Source: CAZESH01 sp964514665 (GTDB lineage Bacteria > Bacillota > Bacilli > Paenibacillales > KCTC-25726). From it: a DNA stretch of 8,844 nt. The notes under the pieces were generated by a model. The model was given only the letters and a program-made list of their open reading frames with translations. It had not been told where the DNA came from and ran no database searches. The stretch spans positions 1 to 8,844 of the forward strand of contig CAZESH010000175.1 in assembly GCA_964514665.1 (NCBI GenBank), written 5' to 3'. Both the position numbers and the translations under genes were made by a program. Of this stretch, positions 5,109 through 8,844 are shown piece after piece (position 1 is the stretch's first letter; each line of letters opens with the position of its first letter).

Positions 5109-7016
5109 TCAACCGGCCAATTGTTCCAGTTGATCGAGCAGGCCTTTGAAAACGTCCATCGCTTGGCGGATCGGCTCGGGGGATGACATATCTACGCCGG
5201 CCTTTTTCAGGATGTTGATCGAATAGTCGCTGCTGCCGCTTTTCAGAAAGCCGATGTAACGATCGACGGCCGGCTGCCCTTCCTCCAAAATCTGTTTGGC
5301 GAAGCTTGTCGCCGCGGAAAATCCGGTAGCGTATTTGTAAACATAAAAGCTGTTGTAGAAATGGGGAATGCGCGCCCACTCCATGGCGATGTCTTTATCT
5401 ACCGTCATGTCGTCGCCGTGATACTCCAGATTCAGGTCGTAGTAGATGTCCGACAACAGCTTGGGCGTAAGCGATTCGCCCTGCTCCGCTTTTTCGTGGA
5501 TGATTTTCTCGAATTCGGCGAACATCGTTTGGCGGAATACGGTGGTACGGAATTGATCGAGATAGTAGGTAAGCAGATACATTTTTTCCTTCGGATCGCT
5601 GCTGTGCTCGAGCATATAGTGCATGAGCAGCGATTCGTTGAGCGTTGAGGCGACCTCCGCCAGAAAAATGGTGTACTGCGCATCGCGGTAAGGCAAGCTG
5701 TGATCGGAATAGTACGAATGGATGGCGTGTCCCATTTCGTGCGCCAGCGTAAACATGCTGTTCAAGTTGTCCTTGTGGTTCAACAGCACATAAGGATGCG
5801 TGCCGTAAGCTCCCCAGCTGTAAGCTCCGCTGCGCTTGCCCTGATTTTCGTATACGTCGATCCAGCCTTTGGTGAAGCCGCTGTCGAGAATCGCTTGGTA
5901 ATCGCTGCCAAGCGGCTTTAGACCTTCCTCCACCGTCTTTTTGGCTTGCTCGTAGGAGATCTTCATCTTGAATTCGTCAACGAGCGGTGCAAACAAATCG
6001 TACATATGCAGTTCATCGACATGCAGCAGCTTTTTGCGAAGCTTCATATATCGGTGAAGCAGCGGAAGGCTTTCGTGAATCGTATCAATCAGATTCGTGT
6101 ACACTTCCTTTGGAATGTTGTCGCCGGACAGCGACATTTCCAGCGCGGAAGGGTATTTTCTTACGTTTGCGTAGAAAATATCCTTGTTTACGTTGGCGCT
6201 TAAGGTTGCAGCAATCGTGTTTTTCTGCTTGGCGTAAGTTTCATAAATCGCGTGGAAGGCGTTCTCGCGAACGTCGCGATCTTTACTTTCCAGAAATTGG
6301 ATATATCTTCCGTGGGTAAGCTCGACATCCTCGCCTTCTTCATTTTTGATCACGGGGAATTTCATATCCGCATTATTGAGCATGCCGAATATCGTTCCCG
6401 GTGACTGGGAGAGGTTGCCGACCTGTGCCAATACCGACTCCTCGGGCTTGGACAGCACGTGGGGCTTTTGCCGCAGCATCTCCCTCAACGTTTGGTGATA
6501 ATCCTTCAAGTCGGGGTCGGCGATAAACGATTTCAAGGTTTCCTCCGGCAGGCTCAGCACCTCTGGGGTGATGAACGAAGTCGCTTCACTGACCTTTACG
6601 CTTAATTTCTGCGCTTTGTCGGACAGCGCTTGATAGACGGGGTCGGCAGTGTCCTCATGATGCTTCATATTGGCGTATACATAAAGCCGTTCCGTATGTA
6701 AGGATATTTCATCATCAAGCGTAAAGCAGTCTTTTACCGATTTTTTGTCCTGCAGTTTTCCCTGATAGGCTTTAATATCGTCGAGTCTGTTGATCACCTG
6801 ATCGTACTCCTGATCCCATGCCTGTTGATCATGGACAAGATCCTCCAGTTTCCAACGATCCTCTTGGGGCACTTCCGAGCGTTTTAGCAGCTGACTCATG
6901 GAATTCCTCCTTAATTCGGGTTGATGTGATGTGACGTTCTGATCAGCCAGCGCCGCGACCGGAACAAGGGCGACTGCCAGCAGCAGCAAAACCGGGACAA
7001 TGGGAAAAAGCCGCAC
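5109..7016 (-). CDS. pepF: Oligoendopeptidase F (M3B zinc metallopeptidase) with N-terminal signal peptide
   Basis: This zinc peptidase cleaves short oligopeptides; cytosolic PepF recycles peptides, and excess PepF in Bacillus has been linked to loss of Phr signal peptides. From GTG 7016 it has 635 residues. The M3 active site HEMGH lies at 426-430 (zinc ligands His426 and His430, catalytic Glu427), with the third ligand Glu454 in FLAEVAST. The helical N-terminal domain and C-terminal YKYATGFSAA block are intact. Residues 1-24 form a clear signal peptide: an Arg, a run of Leu/Val/Ala, then ALA before Asp25. An internal ATG at 6899 (residue 40) has AAGGAGG 6 bases upstream and would give the usual 596-residue cytosolic protein. 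GTG 7025 is also in frame but AAGGAG lies one base before it, so 7016 (10 bases away) is preferred. Identity is certain; which start is used is not. Confidence 0.96.
   Translation of the reverse strand: MRLFPIVPVLLLLAVALVPVAALADQNVTSHQPELRRNSMSQLLKRSEVPQEDRWKLEDLVHDQQAWDQEYDQVINRLDDIKAYQGKLQDKKSVKDCFTLDDEISLHTERLYVYANMKHHEDTADPVYQALSDKAQKLSVKVSEATSFITPEVLSLPEETLKSFIADPDLKDYHQTLREMLRQKPHVLSKPEESVLAQVGNLSQSPGTIFGMLNNADMKFPVIKNEEGEDVELTHGRYIQFLESKDRDVRENAFHAIYETYAKQKNTIAATLSANVNKDIFYANVRKYPSALEMSLSGDNIPKEVYTNLIDTIHESLPLLHRYMKLRKKLLHVDELHMYDLFAPLVDEFKMKISYEQAKKTVEEGLKPLGSDYQAILDSGFTKGWIDVYENQGKRSGAYSWGAYGTHPYVLLNHKDNLNSMFTLAHEMGHAIHSYYSDHSLPYRDAQYTIFLAEVASTLNESLLMHYMLEHSSDPKEKMYLLTYYLDQFRTTVFRQTMFAEFEKIIHEKAEQGESLTPKLLSDIYYDLNLEYHGDDMTVDKDIAMEWARIPHFYNSFYVYKYATGFSAATSFAKQILEEGQPAVDRYIGFLKSGSSDYSINILKKAGVDMSSPEPIRQAMDVFKGLLDQLEQLAG
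6900..6912 (-). promoter_or_regulatory. Internal ribosome binding site within pepF
   Basis: On the minus strand AAGGAGG (6912-6906) is followed by 6 bases and ATG at 6899. It is the strongest ribosome binding site in the window, yet lies 114 bases inside the longer pepF frame, where it encodes part of LRRNS. The ATG begins the sequence expected for cytosolic PepF. It therefore either marks the true start or allows a second, leaderless product. Confidence 0.7.
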
Positions 7017-7098
7017 AAATTTCACGCTCCTTTACCGCCGCAGCATGACTTGCGTCGGTGTATATTCCCATTTATTATGTTCCGGCTGCTCTTATTCT

Positions 7099-7104
7099 AT
7101 TATA
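7099..7104 (-). promoter_or_regulatory. Possible -10 element upstream of pepF
   Basis: The minus strand has a perfect TATAAT here, about 80 bases before the signal-peptide start. No good -35 lies at 16-18 bases, the stretch being AT-rich (TATGAA at 17). It may be a weak or activated promoter for pepF, or pepF may be read from the promoter upstream of the two small genes. Confidence 0.3.
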
Positions 7105-7135
7105 ATTCAATGTGCGGCAATTTCATAAAAACATC

Positions 7136-7318
7136 CTATGACACGCCGTGCAAAAAGATGTAAAGAATCAAAAAGAAAGCGGACAAGACCATGATCAAGG
7201 TGAAGATGGCCAGAAAACGGCGGATTCTCGGCTCGATCGCATCCTTTTTCAAAAGCACGACGGCAGCGAGTGTAAACGCAGCGATGATGAAAATCAGATA
7301 AATTTCCGTATTGCTCAT
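7136..7318 (-). CDS. Small two-helix membrane protein, unrecognised
   Basis: This is a 60-residue protein that I do not recognise. It has two hydrophobic segments (about 6-23 and 35-56) separated by a charged loop with KKDAIEPRIRR (24-34), which predicts a helical hairpin with the loop on the cytoplasmic side by the positive-inside rule. ATG 7318 is preceded by GGGAG 7 bases upstream, a fair ribosome binding site. The gene lies 42 bases after the 77-residue gene and 119 bases before pepF, all on the same strand, so co-transcription with the former is likely. The clear membrane pattern and ribosome binding site support a real gene; function unknown. Confidence 0.65.
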   Translation of the reverse strand: MSNTEIYLIFIIAAFTLAAVVLLKKDAIEPRIRRFLAIFTLIMVLSAFFLILYIFLHGVS

Positions 7319-7360
7319 TGCAGCACTCCCATTCGTTCATAAAAATCAGATCTGCAGCGT

Positions 7361-7594
7361 TTACAGCTTTTTGAACGATGCAATGATTTGTTCCCTTTCC
7401 TCTTCTGCACCTTCGAATTTTTCTTTGGAAAAGCGATGATCGACCCAATTCATCATTTCCGCACGGCTGATAAAACGATGGCTTTCCTCGCCCCAAGCGT
7501 CGGATATTTCCCGGACAATAATTTGCTTTCCTTGAATTTCTACATGCAGCATATTCCATTTATCTTTTTTGTAAATTTCGATCGGTTTGACCAA
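7361..7594 (-). CDS. Small conserved-looking hypothetical protein, 77 residues
   Basis: This is a soluble, charged small protein without a recognisable family or signal peptide. It begins with a beta-rich half (residues 3-31, with EIYKKDKWNMLHVEI and QIIVREISDAW). A helical, strongly charged half follows (42-76, with MMNWVDHRF and EGAEEEREQI). The start is TTG 7594, with AAGGAG 10 bases upstream, matching the spacing seen for other genes here; the next in-frame ATG is at codon 15 with no good ribosome binding site. A sigma-A-like promoter lies 47-76 bases upstream and a small membrane protein gene follows 42 bases downstream. The coding pattern, ribosome binding site and promoter together make it likely to be real. 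No function is proposed. Confidence 0.72.
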   Translation of the reverse strand: MVKPIEIYKKDKWNMLHVEIQGKQIIVREISDAWGEESHRFISRAEMMNWVDHRFSKEKFEGAEEEREQIIASFKKL

Positions 7595-7640
7595 TTTGTT
7601 TCAGCTCCTTGTCTTCGTTCACTGTTTGTATCCTAGCCCT

Positions 7641-7669
7641 ACGATACCTGAAGTCGATGGCGAAATCAA
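7641..7669 (-). promoter_or_regulatory. Sigma-A-like promoter for the two small genes
   Basis: On the minus strand TTGATT (7669-7664) and TATCGT (7646-7641) are 17 bases apart, each with four of six consensus bases. The start point near 7634 would leave a leader of about 40 bases before TTG 7594. TAGGAT and GATACA a few bases downstream are competing -10 candidates. Confidence 0.4.
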
Positions 7670-7672
7670 CCG

Positions 7673-7702
7673 TTGCGGACAGCGGAAATGCTGTGCTAAA
7701 CT
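7673..7702 (+). promoter_or_regulatory. Promoter candidate for the methyltransferase gene
   Basis: TTGCGG (7673-7678) and TAAACT (7697-7702) are 18 bases apart, and TGC before the -10 gives an extended element. It is oriented away from the minus-strand promoter at 7641-7669, so the two -35 elements nearly touch. The leader to GTG 7784 would be about 75 bases. Confidence 0.4.
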
Positions 7703-7783
7703 TTCAATTATTCGGATGGCATTTTCTTATATCGCAAGGAATGATGCAATCTGAAATGAGATGAGCCGAGGAGAGTGAAGCAA

Positions 7784-8494
7784 GTGAGAAAAGATGAGGA
7801 AGTGTATGAGCAATTCGGTGTGGCCATGACCTGCCGATCATTTTCCGAGTACGAGAAAATGTTTGATTTGTCGGAGCGGCTGCTGAGTCGCGGGAAGATT
7901 CTCGATGTCGCCGGAGGCGCATCCTCTTTCACCGCCGAGGCGAACAAACGCGGCTATGATGCCGCAGCAGCCGATCCCAAGTACGCAATGGAAGCGATGC
8001 GGTTAAAAGAAGAAGGGGAAAGAGAGATTGAAGTCTCCACGGAAAAGCTTTCCCGCCTGTCGCATAAATTCATCTGGGACTATTATGGCTCGTTGGAAAA
8101 CCACAAGAGCAGCCGGGAACGCGCTTTACGCGTGTTTCTTGACGATTATGGGCAAGCGCACGGCAGCCTTCGATACGTACCGGCAGAACTGCCTTCGCTG
8201 CCGTTTGCGGATGGAAGCTTTGCCCTTGTGCTGTGCAGTCATTTTCTCTTTTTGTATCACGAGCAATTCGATTATGATTTTCATAAAGCGGCGATTTTGG
8301 AGCTGATGCGGGTGTGCGGCAAGCAAGGCGAGGTGCGGATATACCCGCTGCTGTCGCTCAAATGGGAGCTTTACCCTCACCTGCAGCGGCTGCAAAAGGA
8401 TTTGGCGGAATCGGACGTTATAATGGAAAGATCTGCTTCTTATCTGCCCTTCATGCCCGGCTCCAGCGAGCTTCTCAAGCTGACTCGCCGGTAA
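7784..8494 (+). CDS. Class I SAM-dependent methyltransferase
   Basis: This Rossmann-fold methyltransferase of 236 residues has an unknown substrate. Motif I is ILDVAGGASS (39-48), the acidic residue ending strand 2 is Asp64 in AAADPKY, motif IV-like LPFADGSFALVLCSHFLFLY spans 139-158, and the post-motif is MRVCGKQGEVRIYPL (175-189). Between the strand-2 acid and motif IV there are about 75 residues, more than in compact family members. This insertion contains an aromatic- and charge-rich helix (FIWDYYGSLENHKSSRERAL, 96-115) that may form a lid or substrate-binding cap. GTG 7775 is in frame but GAGGAG lies only one base before it; GTG 7784 is 10 bases away and is preferred. The gene stands alone, divergent from the small-protein pair. 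Small-molecule or tRNA substrates are both possible. Confidence 0.88.
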   Translation: MRKDEEVYEQFGVAMTCRSFSEYEKMFDLSERLLSRGKILDVAGGASSFTAEANKRGYDAAAADPKYAMEAMRLKEEGEREIEVSTEKLSRLSHKFIWDYYGSLENHKSSRERALRVFLDDYGQAHGSLRYVPAELPSLPFADGSFALVLCSHFLFLYHEQFDYDFHKAAILELMRVCGKQGEVRIYPLLSLKWELYPHLQRLQKDLAESDVIMERSASYLPFMPGSSELLKLTRR

Positions 8495-8587
8495 CCCGCT
8501 TTTTTAGAGACTCCCGTCACTGAGGATGAAATCTATTATTGCCTGCCCCGCCTTGATGCTAAGGGAAAAAAAGCTATGAAAACAAGG

Positions 8588-8615
8588 GTGACACTGGCAA
8601 CTTACTCATGATAAA
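8588..8615 (+). promoter_or_regulatory. Promoter candidate for the 3'-truncated gene
   Basis: GTGACA (8588-8593) and GATAAA (8610-8615) are 16 bases apart, with five and four of six consensus bases. Transcription would begin near 8622, about 26 bases before ATG 8648. The rest of 8495-8623 shows a T-run at 8501-8506 and no gene. Confidence 0.35.
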
Positions 8616-8647
8616 GTAACTATATGCATGGCGAGGGATGGATGGGA

Positions 8648-8844
8648 ATGAATGCTGGTTATTGCGAGTTTGTGCTGGATGAAAGGCTGGGTATACGGCT
8701 GCCGAGGCTGACGCTCGATTGGGAGCAGCTGCCGTCTGATGAGCAGGAGCGGATTCTTCATCAATGGGAAAATATACGCGGCATGATTCCGGATAAAATC
8801 AAACGGGTGGAATTTGAAATTATATGCAGGCAAAATGAATTAAA
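8648..8844 (+). CDS. Hypothetical protein, 3' end outside window
   Basis: An open frame of 65 codons runs to the end of the window without a stop. It begins MNAGYCEFVLDERLGIRLPR and continues with a charged, probably helical stretch rich in Glu, Arg, Trp and Gln (for example LDWEQLPSDEQERI and HQWENIRG). I do not recognise the family. GAGG at 8633-8636 is the likely ribosome binding site, 11 bases from ATG 8648; in-frame ATG 8642 (5 bases away) and ATG 8624 (no site) are alternatives. A plausible promoter lies upstream. It shows no membrane segment or signal peptide in the visible part. Without the 3' end its function cannot be judged. Confidence 0.6.
   Translation, partial: MNAGYCEFVLDERLGIRLPRLTLDWEQLPSDEQERILHQWENIRGMIPDKIKRVEFEIICRQNEL

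Noticed and set aside
5102..5115. CGGTTG-GT-CAACCG palindrome at the pepF stop codon
   Set aside because: The full stem leaves a two-base loop; no T-run follows and it overlaps the coding end, so it is more likely chance than a terminator.
8467..8506. Terminator at the end of the methyltransferase gene (GCGAG/CTCGC stem and T6)
   Set aside because: The stem is short, interrupted, and the six-T run begins about 9 bases after it, so it does not fit an intrinsic terminator well.
8532..8611. Mini-frames of 17 and 11 codons in the spacer before 8648
   Set aside because: No usable ribosome binding site at proper spacing and no recognisable sequence; probably chance.

Overview
The window reads as a chromosomal segment of a Gram-positive Firmicute, most likely from the Paenibacillaceae. 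This is inferred from moderate GC, strong AAGGAG-type ribosome binding sites, sigma-A-like promoters, frequent GTG and TTG starts, and the gene families present: CE7 deacetylase, a YrvD-like LapA protein, ExoA and oligoendopeptidase F. No insertion sequence, CRISPR array, tRNA, rRNA or phage gene was seen. The genes look like ordinary core and metabolic genes. The more interesting signals lie in start-site choice and in the untranslated regions.

Layout. Bases 1-2606 (+) hold a compact three-gene cluster: a CE7 acetyl esterase/cephalosporin-C deacetylase that is probably missing only a codon or two at its 5' end, a LacI-family repressor, and a small FAH-family hydrolase/decarboxylase. The gaps are 24 bases each with the starts chosen here, so this is probably a self-regulated catabolic operon that begins just outside the window. 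A 200-base spacer with an extended -10 promoter leads to exoA (exonuclease III/AP endonuclease). ExoA overlaps by 4 bases a polytopic DUF92/TMEM19-family membrane protein, which suggests translational coupling.

From 4424 to 7594 all genes are on the minus strand: a LapA-domain membrane protein with its own promoter, oligoendopeptidase F, and two small unrecognised proteins (a 60-residue membrane protein and a 77-residue soluble one) that may be co-transcribed. Between lapA and pepF lie about 240 bases with no gene but three inverted repeats. The largest folds better as minus-strand RNA, i.e. as the 3' end of the pepF transcript. A divergent promoter region (7595-7783) separates this block from a plus-strand SAM-dependent methyltransferase and a 3'-truncated hypothetical gene that runs off the window.

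Main points for a second look. (1) pepF carries a convincing N-terminal signal peptide in frame with the normal cytosolic protein, and the conventional internal ATG has its own near-perfect ribosome binding site, so two differently located products are possible. (2) The helix at 5011-5087 has two C.A mismatches on the plus strand that become G.U wobbles on the minus strand. (3) In four genes the longest possible start codon lies in or against the extended Shine-Dalgarno sequence, and a GTG or TTG three codons later is the better start. I did not find strong evidence for a wholly new biological system here.
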